A stretch of 64,000 nt of DNA from contig OX393577.1 in NCBI GenBank assembly GCA_947652605.1, positions 33,173,466 to 33,237,465 on the forward strand, given 5' to 3'. Made by a program: the position numbers and the translations under genes. The notes beneath the pieces were generated by a model that was not told where the DNA came from, did not search any database, and saw only the letters and a program-made list of their open reading frames with translations. Every line of letters starts with the position of its first letter. The stretch's first letter is position 1. The DNA is from Elmis aenea (taxonomy: Eukaryota; Arthropoda; Insecta; Coleoptera; Elmidae). Shown here in pieces: positions 1 to 13,200 of this stretch.

Positions 1-812
1 GTTTTCTTATGTAACGAAGGTTGTATACTCTGCATACGAGGGTTATGGATGTGAAGCTTTTTTTTTAAATTCACTGTAAAATGTAGTACTCAGCAATTTG
101 TTTTTTTAAATAAAGAACAAAAATATCTTAACTCTCGAGATGGAATTGGAAGAGCTAAGTATAATTTGCAGTTCATCGTTGTTAAATCGAAAACTGCCAG
201 CTTATATGAACGTTCTTCATACATATACAGGGTGTGTAAACATTGGCGGAAGCGCTACACGTGGCGATGTTCTTCGTAAAATTCTAAGTCGAAAATCTTT
301 ATACGAAAATGTTGTACCATGCTTGCTGTGTCTGCAAGAGGTCCTCAAAGTTTTGACATTTAGTCCTTTAATAAGCGTTATTATTTAACATTTGTTAATG
401 AAAAAGCTGCGATTTGGAATAAAAATAAATTTCGAATAGTATTTTTTCCTAGATATTGTGTTCTTCCTTTCAAAAATTGGTGTTGAAAATATGTAAATCA
501 CTGATTTGAATGAAAATAATACATATGGCAACATTGTCATTAGCTGTCATCTCTGTTTTTCTCGTAATTATTTCTAATTTGTGTTTTACGATACCCAAAA
601 GTTTGCAGCTATGTTTACGAACTGAAGGCTTTCAGTTCAAACAAAAATTGTAAATACCTAAGTAAAAATTGCTGATAAAAAAATGTCCAAACGCAAATGA
701 ATGTATGCAATGTTGCCAATTTTTTCTTTCTTTAAATGGTTCGTGATCGTTAGGCCATAAGAAGCATGGTACAACATTTTTGTATTAAGATTTTCGACTT
801 AGAATTTTACGA
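1..812 (+). repeat. Duplicated segment A, copy 1 (contains a TACAGGGTG TIR element)
   Basis: Nearly identical to 11279-12059, including the same flank left of the internal element, so the segment was copied after that element inserted. The left TIR starts near 229 (TA|CAGGGTGTGTAAACATTG). The inverted partner is only partly present (about 762-812), because repeat B starts there. The open stretch at 140-388 is repeat-internal, not a gene. Copy 1 has about 20 extra bases near 121-141 compared with copy 2. Confidence 0.8.
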
Positions 813-814
813 AG

Positions 815-1503
815 GACGAAGGACTAAATACCCCTTTATAGGGAAATTTATCACTTAACCAAAGACAATATTCTAAAACTATTTGCTAATAAGTGAACAA
901 TGTTAATGCATTCCTAACATATTTATTAATAACTATTTTTTTAATTAAATCCCTTAAATAGTAATTTCATGCGGTTTACTTACGTGCTTCCAAGGAAAAA
1001 GGGACAAAGACAATTATTTACCATGCCGATTTAGGATTTGTTTTAAATAAAATATTTGTTTTTGCCATTTTTAACAACAATTGTTTCAAAAATGTGCCAA
1101 GTGTTATACATTTTCGAATTCAGAATAAAATTCTCTACAAATTGGTATTAAAATTAGATATAGCGTCCATAAGAAAAAATTGACCTGATGATGGTTTTTA
1201 AAAAACGAAACGTTGCACGGAAAGTTTAATTGGGGATTCTGATTCCTTGCAAAAAATGGCCATGAGAAAGTTTTAACAGAAATGAAATTTGACATCAAAT
1301 GAAAAAGTTACGGACGAAAAACAAAAATCCACTTTTTTACTTTTTTCCCTATATCTCAAAAACTAAAAGAGCTAGATAAGTTCTGTTTGCATCAAATTAT
1401 TAAGCACCTGAATATACAACTTTGCCCTCATTTAACCGAAGTCGTAACTCTTACCGTTTACGAGATCCCCATAGTGGCCCTCGAAAAACGAGAACCCTGT
1501 ATA
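815..1503 (+). repeat. Dispersed repeat B, copy 1
   Basis: About 690 bases closely matching 8920-9611 in direct orientation, both ending CGAAAAACGAGAACCCTGTA. AT-rich and noncoding. It abuts segment A copy 1 at about 812, truncating that element's right TIR. Confidence 0.75.
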
Positions 1504-2261
1504 AACTCGTTACAAAATTTTCACCACGGAATAAGTTTGACAAACAAGAAACTGATAATATAAAATGTATTTGTTTAACTGCTTTAATTATCAGCATTCC
1601 TAAGACGTACTGTAATTATATTAAATATATTTCTTAATATATGCATGTCTTATTTTCTTATAATGAACAAACGACAACTTTATTTTAATAATTAATATTA
1701 CAGCGATTTTCTCGTAGCACGAAAACTATTGTTAGCTTAATAAAATTACCTACATAATTATGTTTGTCACCAATGGCAACTTCTCGTTATCGAACTAATG
1801 ATGGACACCTGATGCAAGTCGGAATCTATTGCGACAAGACGCCTCAATGATGGCTTATAAACTCCAGGTGTAAATCTCAAGTTACATCAATCTGTGGCCG
1901 ACAAGTAAATCGGATAACTCTATTTTTCTATCGATATTAATACACGCATTGTATATGATGTAATGAGATTCTAGAAATACAACCGAACCGCAGAGCTTCT
2001 CTGTAATCCCAGCTAATTACATTGACAAATGGCCACCTATGCGCATTTTCATTAGAGGGTTTAAATATACAAAACAAACGAACACCAAATCGCACGGAAG
2101 GGTCGCTGCATTTAACTACATTCATTATCAATTGATTCTGTTGATCTCAGTAAAACATTAATCAAATAACAGATTCTGTCAATAAGTATCTTACACTATG
2201 TGATGTTTGATAACTGGACGAGTATACATATATATTTTAACACTAAAAACTGCGTACATAT

Positions 2262-2420
2262 ACAGGGTGCCCCAGATTACATTTCCAGCATGGGGATCTC
2301 GCTTATTATAAGGGATACAGGTTTCTTTAAATTAGGTGAATTATTCCTTAGTATGAGAGGAGCCACAATCAATTTTTAAAAGTACAAAATTCCTTGTATT
2401 TCAGATGTTATAGCAAAAAA
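2262..2420 (+). repeat. TACAGGGTG-family repeat end
   Basis: TATACAGGGTGCCCCAG begins here. The following CAGCATGGGGAT(C)TCGCT also occurs near 16676-16692, where it follows TATACAAGGCGTCCC, showing a second diverged copy. Right end not identified. Confidence 0.5.
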
Positions 2421-3347
2421 GATGAAAGTGTTGAATTTCTTTTTTCTCTCCAAAGTTTTTTGTCTTAATTGTTAGAACATATTTAGTTGTACTTTCTGGA
2501 GGTACTTTTTCACGGAGAATTTAACTGTTATTTTAGATTTTTTAACACCTACCGTTTTCGAGATATTACCCCTAATTTCATTTTTTCTTACGGGCCGCGA
2601 AGTTGGCTATGGAATAGTTAAATGTGCTTTTTTTTTCTTTTTTAAATGAGATATTGCTTGCTATATTTATTTTTATAAATAAGTCACAAAATGAAGAAAA
2701 ATCGTATTTTACCCATCACTTATCTAGCTATCTGCGAAAATAAAAACAAAAAGCAACTAATTAAATGTCAAATGATAGTTACTATTTGTGTAAATATTTT
2801 TTTTTATTAAGTGCACCGTGCTGCCGTGACATGCATATATTGAATTTTATTATGTCAACCAGTGTCCGAAAAACGTTTTTGTAAATTTTAATTGACATTT
2901 AGGTTACTTTAATCGGCTTTGAAAGTTGCAGAATCTGTTTTATGACAGAAAGTCATTTTTTTTTAATGGAACGGTAGTGGTACGCACGTGGTACACGCAG
3001 TACTGGATAGAACATTTTCTATATTTCTATATGAGTGTTTACTGAAAATTTTAAATTCCGAAATTATTAAAAATATTTTAAAAATCTGGAACGGCCTCTT
3101 CTACGTTTAAAAAAATTTAATGCCATAGAATTAATTTTTTTAAATAAAATTACGTTTATTTGAACTCCCTGAAATTTTTGTAAAAAAGTATTTTTTTTTT
3201 TTTAATTTTGCATATTTTTTAAGGTCGTGTGGTTGTTTATATGTCATAAACACTCAAGCATACTAAACTAATAGTATGGCCCATCCGATGGAATTCGTAA
3301 ACATATCGGTGATGAAAGAGTGTTACTAATGACTGTTCTGTGATTAA

Positions 3348-4832
3348 CCCTGCAGCGGTGGCGCCGGGTCTCTCAGACTCGAGCGTCACAAGATTTTGTA
3401 TAAAAAGGTAAAGGGTGGAAGTACACTTTACCGCCTTTCAGTACCTTCCTAAAATGCAGTACGTTAGCGATTAGTGCAGAAAGAACAGTGCGTTTTTTTT
3501 TTTTTCATACTTTTTGAAGCCTTTTGGGTCTGTCAGACCCGGCGCCACCACTAACGGAACGTTTATATCACGTTCAATAGTCCACGAATAGGTCTGTTTT
3601 CATCACTTTTGGTAAGTATAGTTTGTATCAAGATATTATGGGATTTTCTGATATTGTAGCTAATTAGGTAACTGTTATCAGCTTAGGGAAGGTACTTCTA
3701 AGAACTAACCTGTTTACACCTTTTGTCTACACCAACAGGGCAATAACATCAGGACTCTATATATAATAAATTACTTTATTGTAAATTATACAGAATTTTA
3801 GTAAATTTTGTTTATATTGTCACAGGGAAACTCAATTAATACAAACAAGTTATTGTGGATAAAATATTCCTGGAATTCGGTTCTGTCCTACTAATGCCTG
3901 TAGGTTCTAGTATGTTTGGATTTCAGGAAAACATGACAATAGTATCCTACGTTCCCAAAAAGTACAAAAATGTTATCCTGACTTCAAGTATGCACCATGA
4001 TGATCAAATAGACGAATCAACTGGATACAAGTGTAAGCCCGAAATCATTACATTTTATAATGCGACCAAGGGAGGAGTGGACACGGTTGACGAACTTTGT
4101 GCGACCTACAATGTGGCTTGAAACACCAGAAGGTGCTTTTTTATGCACTGGCAGGCATAAATTCCCAAATAATTAACGTATCAAACGACCAAAATACTAA
4201 AATCGTTCGAAGAATATATAATAAAACGTTTAGCAGTGGACCTAGTGGACCAGCACATGAAGCGTCGTTCGTTATTTGAAAACATTGCTTCAGTAATTCG
4301 GCAAAGACGTCAAGAAGTAGAAGAAACTTCAGGGGAAGTTTGCAATCTTGCGCAGGAGGTTCCAGTCGGCAAAAAAAGATGTCATTTGTGCAAAAACGAT
4401 AACAAAACACGTGACTTTTGTAAATTGTGCAAAAAAAAATGTATGTCTGAAGCATGCAGAATTTCGCTGCCCTATGTGTGTGACACTGCCAGAAACTAGT
4501 TTGTAATGTCTCATAATGTGTTATTTAACGAAAAAAAAATTAATTTTTTTGTATTTTTATCATTCATCAAATAAATTTTTAATTTCAGTTTGCATTATGT
4601 ATTATTTCTTCCATTTTAAGACACATTGGTATTTTTTTGAATTTCTCATAACAAAATTATGTGACAGCTTTAAAAAAAAATCTATATATAAAAAATATAG
4701 CTGGGTAACAGGAACACTCACAAAAAACACAAATTTTATATGGTAGTTGATTAATACATTGTTTTTAATAGTGGGTCTGTCAGACCCAGCGCTACCGCTC
4801 GTGAAATGCAAAAGGGCGCCACCACTCCAGGG
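3348..4832 (+). mobile_element. piggyBac-like element 1, 1485 bp, flanked by TTAA
   Basis: TTAA at 3344-3347 and 4833-4836. The left end CCCTGCAGCGGTGGCGCC and the right end, inverted, CCCTGGAGTGGTGGCGCC form matching TIRs. GGGTCTGTCAGACCC palindromes sit near both ends. The interior holds a broken transposase, so the element is a defective copy. It lies 5' of the first cycle coding exon. Confidence 0.92.
3855..4499 (+). pseudogene. piggyBac transposase remnant
   Basis: Two frames are needed. 3855-4121 reads IVSYVPKKYKNVILTSSMH, KPEIITFYNATKGGVDTVDE and LCATYNV, the conserved C-terminal part of the DDE domain. After a deletion/frameshift, VLFYALAGINSQI follows, then a C-terminal cysteine-rich finger (CHLCKN...CKLCKKKC). 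The N-terminal two thirds, including most catalytic Asp residues, is missing. Confidence 0.85.
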
Positions 4833-5144
4833 TTAATGACGTCAGCTATGATGTCCTACATAATGTTATTTATAAAGTAAAAGTGACAGATGTCATATGT
4901 CACACAGGTATAAAAAGTTCATGTTTATGTAAATCGACTTTTACAAGAAACCTTATCTTATTTGGCAATGAAATTAACAAGAACATATTTAACAAAATTG
5001 GTGAGCTATTCAATGTCATCTAGCTATACTCGCTATACTTTGGAACTTGTCATGTAACATAAAATGTAAGACATCGGTTTATACGTTTTTGCGTTATATG
5101 ACGTCACTTCCGAATCGAATAGCCAAGTAATTCTTTAGTCTTAA

Positions 5145-5580
5145 GCCTAGTTTTCATTAGTAGAGTTAGCGGTAGAGTGTACTAGCATACTATTTATCCA
5201 AACTACTCTACTCTACCGGATTTGGTAGAGTAACCGTTCACACGCAAATGTAAAATTATGTGATAGTGATAGTTATACAGTGACACATTACAATCACAAC
5301 AATGAACATCAGCCGTCGTCGTTTTGCTGTGAAAAATACACTCTACTATACCAACGCTGTCCAAACCCGTTTTCATTGGTATAGTGCCGGTAGAGTAGAG
5401 TAAAACTCGGTGGTGGGAGAAGGCGAGTAAAGTTAACTATCCCACCGTGCTAGCTTACTCTACTCTACCAAGATCTCGTACTCTGCTCTACCAATCGCGT
5501 TTAGATTGGTAGAGTTGCAAGGATAGTTAGTACTTGCCAAGCTACTCTACCGCTAACTCTACTAATGAAAACTAGGCTTA
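5145..5580. mobile_element. MITE with ~35-bp TIRs, PIF/Harbinger-like
   Basis: AAGCCTAGTTTTCATTAGTA with TAGAGTTAGCGGTAGAGT opens the element, and the inverse closes it at about 5545-5580. Internal copies of GGTAGAGTA are frequent in both orientations. Noncoding. It directly abuts a second MITE at 5584. Confidence 0.75.
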
Positions 5581-5583
5581 TAT

Positions 5584-5929
5584 GCCTAATTTACATTGGT
5601 ATAGTAGCTAATGCAAGTAACTAAATCAAGTAACTAAATTTAGCTACTTGCACCGTGTAGACAGTTTTGTTTAGTACTTGCGCAAGTAAACAATTTAGTG
5701 ACTTTTTGAGTAAAGTAAATAGAAATCATTACTATTTACTTGAAGACTATACTTTATTTATTGTCAAATACTAAACAATTTCCTTAAATTGGGTGTAGAC
5801 CACGTATATATTGTGTAAACACTCACCAAACCAAAATTTTGACAAGTTTTGCTACTTGATTAGTGACTTGCTTTAGCTACTTGATTTAGTAACTTGCTTT
5901 AGCTACTATACCAATGTAAATTAGGCATT
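5584..5929. mobile_element. MITE with ~30-bp TIRs
   Basis: ATGCCTAATTTACATTGGTA at the left and TACCAATGTAAATTAGGCAT at the right are perfect inverses; TAT on both sides may be the target duplication. The interior is built of repeated CAAGTAACTAAAT / ACTTGATTTAG motifs. Confidence 0.75.
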
Positions 5930-5999
5930 ATGCACGGTCTAGTCTTATGGAAATGGGCCATCCTATTGGTTTACTATCCTTGATAAACATTCGCATGAA

Positions 6000-6160
6000 A
6001 CGTCATTTTGACAGAAGTCATTTACAAAAATAACGTTAATTAGAATGCCTAAAGCGGCACCTTAACCTTCATTTACCCACAAATACACAAACACATACAA
6101 ATATACATACAATATATGGTAAAAAGTCATTTGCCGGCCACTACAGTTTATTTTTTTCAT
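6000..6160. repeat. Dispersed repeat (AAACGTCATTTTGACA family)
   Basis: CGTGAAACGTCATTTTGACA-type sequence with the following TCATTTACAAAAATAA recurs at 8235-8300, and a diverged inverted relative lies at about 12500-12610 (GTGTAATAAGGTGCCGC). Class unknown. Confidence 0.45.
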
Positions 6161-7243
6161 ACAAAATGATTTTTGTTTTTACGGGATCTTATGCCTAATT
6201 ATGCTCACGTTTTTTACAATACGTTAATTAGACCAATAAATACATTATAAAAAGTCGCCATGAAGAGATTTTTTAAAAATGTAGACTAGTCTTAAAACAT
6301 ACCACAAAAAAACGAGAAATGAATTTTTTATTTTTTGTGAAAACTGTCGTCGATATCTGAAATCTATTTTGATTTTATCACCACACATTTAAAGAGCAAC
6401 TTTGCCAAATCTATGGTTTATCTTTGATGAGAGACAATCGCTCTCAAATTTGAATTGGCTTGTACATGCAAAAATAACTAAATAGTTTAAGTAGCTATAA
6501 AATATTTTAAAGGTGTAGATAATAATTAATAATACATGTTATTAAAAAAAATTATTGTAATTGAGAAACCAAAGTCACTTTGCACTGAGTCGTGTTTTTA
6601 TTTAAAAATACTTAAGTAATAAGAAGGAGTATTTCTATTTAGTTATAATAAACTAATATAGCTTGCTTCGTTTTTCTCATATTTTGTGCCACTCGTTTGA
6701 CTTATTAAAATTAAGTTTACATTTAATTACCTTAAGCTTACTAAATATAAAGTGCAAATCAATTATTGATACAGATAACTATTGTTGCTTATTGTAACAC
6801 ACCTTTTATAAGTGATGGATGCACTTTATACAAATAAAAACGCAGCAGTAACGGGTTAGTACCAAGGTTTAATAATAAGATATACTTACTATCCAAATGA
6901 ACCAACCAATCGTTCGTATAATATAATATAAAGTGTAGTTACGTACAAGATATGCTACCAAAGAATGGATATAGGGTTTCATCGGATGTTCATGCGCGAT
7001 AAATGGTTCAAATTAAACTCCTCCCGCTAAAACGTTCATATATACACAGCTACAGAAAGAAGTTAACAAAGCATTCGCGTGTGTCACCTCACCTAGGGCA
7101 ACACCATTTCTGTCGTAAATGCAAATTACTGAATAATTAGCTTATTACAATTTCATTATGAACAATAAATAAAACATTAAACGGATTTATTTCCCAGTTG
7201 CGCATAAACTGGAAGCTGAGAAGGTTCACAACTATCTTTAAGT

Positions 7244-10200
7244 ATGGTTGCTCGAAATTTTTCTGTACAAGAATTACCGTATTCGCGACTTTTACAAATA
7301 CCTGATGACGAAAGAAACTTTTTAACCCTAGATGAACCCAAGGCTACACATGTTCAACAATCATTGCCGTCGCAACAATATCAACATAGTTATTATGAAC
7401 TTCCGAATGCGGTCGAGTAAGTTTTTTCGTTATTGTTTGGCATGTGACTGTTGCGAAGATATTCTGATGACTATGAACTGCAGTACCTTAAGTGTGTTAT
7501 TTGTTGTAGAAATTCGTGCTCTTCAAGTATTCACTACCAAAACCATTCAACGCCAGGTTCGTCCAATTCAACGAACATTATGGATATGCAGCACGTGGAT
7601 AGCACATTTAACACAACAAGTAGAAAACGAAAGGCATCTTATAAGTAAGTACATGCTACTTTTTATTTATTATAATTTTGTTCCAGTATATGAATATTAC
7701 TAAAAATTAAACTGCAAATTATGTGCAGAATATTTTATGAAAGGTTATTCGAACGCAAATTAGTTAGGTTTCACAGAAATACAAAAAAAATTGTAAGATG
7801 TCCAGTTTAATTAAGTGCATGTTCTTATACCGACAATTAGAAAACAGAAATCGTCAAACGAATATTAAAGAGCATTTTATTTTTATATCGAAATAATTTT
7901 CGTTATTGATTTGTTTTTAAATTTACCTACATGCATTTCTAAAATATGATTTATTGATATTGTGTATGTAGTCTATGTTAGGGTCTATGAAAAACCTAAT
8001 AACTTTTTTTTGGTAGACTTTAAAATTACAAAAACATTTAAAAAATTTAAAGTTTTGAAAATCTTGAGAACAGCTCCGAGCTCCTACATGTTTTTCAAAT
8101 TTTAGTATGTTATAGATAAAGTTAATTTTTTTAGTAAAATGCCGTTTATCTCAATTCTTTAAAAAAAGTTATGTTTTAAGAAGCGTTTTTTTATAGAACG
8201 CTTTTTGGTCGTTCGTACTATGTCATAGATAGACATTCGCGTGAAACGTCATTTTGACAATAGTCATTTACAAAAATAAGGCTATTTAGAACGTGAGAGT
8301 TTCATTTGCAATATTGTATCGGTTTAGTTTTTTTTTTTATATGGCATCTATAATATAAAAGTTGGATTATCGGCATTCCATTTTAATTATTAGATAGTTA
8401 CAAACGACACACTAGGCAACGTTAAAATTAAAAAAAAAAAAGAATCTAGAAAATTATCAACACTTCCACTTATATGACCAGAAAAATAATTTATTGTTAG
8501 TAATAAGTTGTGACGTAATATACAATATTGTCAGTTTTTAGTCAGCATTACTTTTTTAAATTCTTCCATCTTTTGAATTTTAGCACCTTTGATTTTAATT
8601 TGTACTGTGCAAGTCACATTATGGTTATTACCTTTTTGTAATAATGTAAAATAGTTTATTATAAAACAAGATTGTGGATATTCGTTAAAAAAATGAGTTA
8701 AAAGGGTAGAGTAGGGTTTTCAAGAGCGACTACAAAGATACATCACAGTTTTTAAAATTAGTTTTTGAGTAATTGAATGCGTAGGCTCCGAACGGTACCT
8801 AATTTTTAGACATTGTTCCGAAAAAGCGAAAAGAAAAACAGATTTGTGTATTTTTTTTGTAAACTATGAACACTTATATTATTTGATTAGGAAAATTTTG
8901 TTACAAATAATTGTATGCCAAATAAGGATTAAATACACATTTTAGAGAAATTCATTACTTAACCAAAGAAAATGTTCTAAAAATATTTGCTAATAAGTGA
9001 ACAATGTTAATGCATTCCTAAGATATTTATTAGTACCGATTTTTTTAATTAAATCCCTTTATAGTAATTTCATACGGTTTACTCACCTTCTTCCAAGGAA
9101 AAAGGGACAAAGACAATTATTTATCATGCCGATTAGGATTTGTTTTAAATAAAATATTTGTTTTTGCCATTTTTAACAACAATTGTTTCAAAAATGTGCC
9201 AAGAGTTATACAATGTCGAATTCAGAAAAAAATGCTCTACAAATTGACGTTAAAATCAGGTTAGGTCCATAAGAAAAAATTGACCTGATGATGGTTTTAA
9301 AAAAACGAAACGTCGCACGGAAAATATATTTGGGGATTCTGATTCCTTGCAAAAAGTGGCCATGAAAAAGTTTTAACAGAAATGAAATTCGACATCAAAT
9401 GAAAAAGTTACGGCCAAAAAGCAAAAAGCAAAAATCCACTTTTTTTACTTTTTTCCCTATATCTCAAAAACTAAAACAGCTAGATAAGTTCTGTTTGCAT
9501 CAAATTATTAAGCACCAGAATATACAACTTTGCCCTAATTTAACCGAAGTTGTAACTCTTACCGTTTACGAGAACCCCATAGTGGCCCTCGAAAAACGAG
9601 AACCCTGTATATGAGATTTGTTGGGTTAATTTCTAAAAACAAATGAGCTATTCGAGGTGGTAATACCCTGGGACACCTTGTATAGATATAAGTTTAAAGT
9701 CATTTATCTTATTTGTGAGTAGGATTTCTATTTGAAGAATATTTTCCGGCGATGAGACAAGAGCCTTAAAACTGACCTAAACATTGTTTAAGAATATATT
9801 TTTCTCACAAATGCATGATGTTTTAATGAAATCTATATACCGTGGAAATTGTTTAAAAAGAAATGGCTTAACATAAAAAATGCTTTGTAATTTCATGCAT
9901 TTATTTTAACACGAAAATATTTTGCATATCAGAAGCACAAAAAATGAATGATTTGTAAATTTATCACAATGACAGAAAAGTCAGGGCGTAAATTAAGCGC
10001 TATTTCACTTGAAGTTAATACATAATAGAGTTGCTAATGTAGTAAATATAGGACATTCTTCGAAAACGGATATCTTAAGTCTATTATTACATCAAAAACA
10101 ATTGTGAGTTTGTTGTTTACTTCTTTTTACACGAAATTTCGTTAGCACGAAAAAATATGTCGTTCTCCATTGATTCGTGTTAAAAACGAAATTCATCTGT

Positions 10201-13200
10201 AAATAATACACACATGTGTATCAAATGCCTTACAATGCTTGCGCAGATATTTACATAGCTAGTACACCGTTTACTAGTACGCATATATTGTTATAACCTA
10301 GACCTTCACTTTTAATATTATATCATGAAATAGACATAAATCATTTCTCATTTCTATGAAATATTTAAACACACCTACCAACTGTGTTTATAATTAGTTG
10401 TTAAGATAATGCGTTTTCTCTATACATTTTTTTAAAGTTATGTTGTTTTTTGAGAATTTTCAAGAATTATTAAATAACACATAATTACCACAATTACTGA
10501 CTTTAAGTTGAGTCGTTTAATGTTGTAGAACTGCTGAAGAGTAATTGCAATCGATGTATATATGTATAAAGGATTAATATATAATAATGCATTTTTAAGA
10601 TTGTCAAGTCCAGACAAAGTAAAAGTAGACATTTATTCGAGGTGCATTTTAACTATACTGTTATTATGGTATGTAACCTTATAAATGAACAATATGTTTA
10701 TTAATATATGTTCATTAATGTAAATATCATTTGAAGTAGATATTTTGGTTAATCAGCGTTGATAAAACAACTTGCTTAAAAAAAAAAACCTTACAGTGCA
10801 CTCATACTTAAATAAAACAAACGTACTGTGATACAGTCATTTATGTTATAAAATTTAATTAATAATTATACTTAGTTTTATTTGAAAATTTAAATAAATT
10901 AAGAAATCGATACCATCTTTTCCCGTTTTTAATGTACTATGTACTATGTTGTATAAGATGGATTAGGAGTCGTTTCACAAGAGTCCATACAGTGTTAAAA
11001 AACTTTTTTTTATGCTAACCACAATATATTTACTTTCGCCATACGTAGTATGAAGAAAGTATTGTTTTGTTTCTGAAATCCTATGATGAAACATTTAAAA
11101 AAAAATTATTTAAGCATAAAACTTTTTGGTTATAATTTTGATCATTACGTGTATGGTGTATAGACTATGATATTATTTATTGAATGTTCTTAATTAAATT
11201 GTCAACAAATAATACGGGATAAATTTTAAGCTTTTATCATTTTACAGTCTCATACACGCCATAAATCCTCGCTACTAGTTTTCTTATGTAACGAAGGTTG
11301 TATACTCTGCATACGAGGGTTATGGATGGGAAGCTTTTTTTTTAAATTCACTGTAAAATGTAGTACTCAGCAATTTGTTTTTTTAAATAAATAACAAAAA
11401 TTGGAAGAGCTAAGTATAATTTGCAGTTCATCGTTGTTAAATCGAAAACTGCCAGCTTATATGAACGTTCTTCATACATATACAGGGTGTGTAAACATTG
11501 GCGGAAGCGCTACACGTGGCGATGTTCTTCGTAAAATTCTAAGTCGAAAATCTTTATACGAAAATGTTGTACCATGCTTGCTGTGTCTGCAAGAGGTCCT
11601 CAAAGTTTTGACATTTAGTCCTTTAATAAGCGTTATTATTTAACATTTGTTAATGAAAAAGCTGCGATTTGGAATAAAAATAAATTTCGAATAGTATTTT
11701 TTCCTAGATATTGTGTTCTTCCTTTCAAAAATTGGTGTTGAAAATATGTAAATCACTGATTTGAATGAAAATAATACATATGGCAACATTGTCATTAGCT
11801 GTCATCTCTGTTTTTCTCGTAATTATTTCTAATTTGTGTTTTACGATACCCAAAAGTTTGCAACTATGTTTACGAACTGAAGGCTTTCAGTTCGAACAAA
11901 AATTTTAAATACCTAAGTAAAAATTGCTGATAAAAAATGTCCAAATGCAAATTAATGAATACAATGTTGTCATTTTTTTTTTCTTTAAATGGTTCCTGAG
12001 GCCATAGGAAGCATGGTACAACATTTTTGTATCAAGATTTTCGGCTTAGAATTTTACGAAGAACATCGTCACGTGTAGCGCTTCCGCCAATTTATACACA
12101 CCCTGTATAGTAACTGCATGATAAATAGACACTTGGCTGATAATAATTGCAAAATTCCGAACATTAGGAAAAAACTGGACTATAATATAAATCTGGAGTA
12201 GCCGGACTAAACCCGAATTATAATAGGTCTAGTTTTAAATATAAATAAGAGTGCCCCGGGTGGCACCGCTAAGTCACAACCGCATTTTCAACAACAAAAA
12301 TAGTAGTTTTTTGGTAAATTTACTAACTTACATGTCTTTGTATTTTAAACATATTTTTCTCTAATGAGATAATAAAATATATTGATTTTTCTAAAAAAGA
12401 TTTTTAAATAATCAGTGATTATAGTTATTTGAATCAGTAATAAATAAAACCTTATTTAACACACGATTTCTTAAACAAATAAACTGGTGTAGCCACCAAA
12501 TGACTTTCGGCACATCTTCTATGTAAGTGTGTCTGTGTATTTGTGTGTGTAATAAGGTGCCGCACCAGGCTTTCTAATGAAATTTATAAGAATTACGTTT
12601 CATGTAAGTGTTTACATATTTACCACATACGTGTACAAACAACTCAAAATCCTTTAAAAAAACATATGCAAAAATGTAAAACAAAATCATAGCTTGTTCT
12701 ATTTAAATTCGAATGAGTTGAAACAAACAGCTTTTTATTCAGAAAAGTAAACTCTATAGCATATTAAAATTTAAAAAAAGGAGGATACATTTTTGAGAAA
12801 AAATCAAAACATATAAATCCGTCGAACTTCCCAATTCGAAAATTTTACGTGTGCCGAAAGTAAAAACAAAACATATTTGCCTAGCCATTGTTTGTCGCAT
12901 TTTTGGTGTTTCTTAGAATTTTAAGAGAATCACGTGATTGTATGAATGCATGTTTCAAAATTACAATCTCAAATGTAACAATTATAAAAGTTTAAATTAA
13001 TAAAATCAAAATTAAACTCCCAAAAAACTTTTTATACAGTTTTAGCTGTTTTGTTGTCTTAAAATTACCACGCCAAAGATTTTGCAGTTTACTTTGAGAG
13101 GGTAGATTACCTACTTGTTATATAAGGTACCTAAATTAGCTGTCGACATGTAATATACATACATGCAACAAAATATATTTGTAATATTTAGAAGCAGGTA

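Noticed and set aside
140..388. 82-residue open frame, repeated at 11401-11643
   Set aside because: It lies across the TIR of a MITE in a duplicated noncoding segment; near-identity comes from recent duplication, not coding constraint.
7451..7648. Starting cycle exon 2 at about 7452 instead of 7510
   Set aside because: It would require an intron of some 35-42 bases with a poor acceptor. The acceptor TTATTTGTTGTAG at 7509 keeps the phase and has a better pyrimidine tract.
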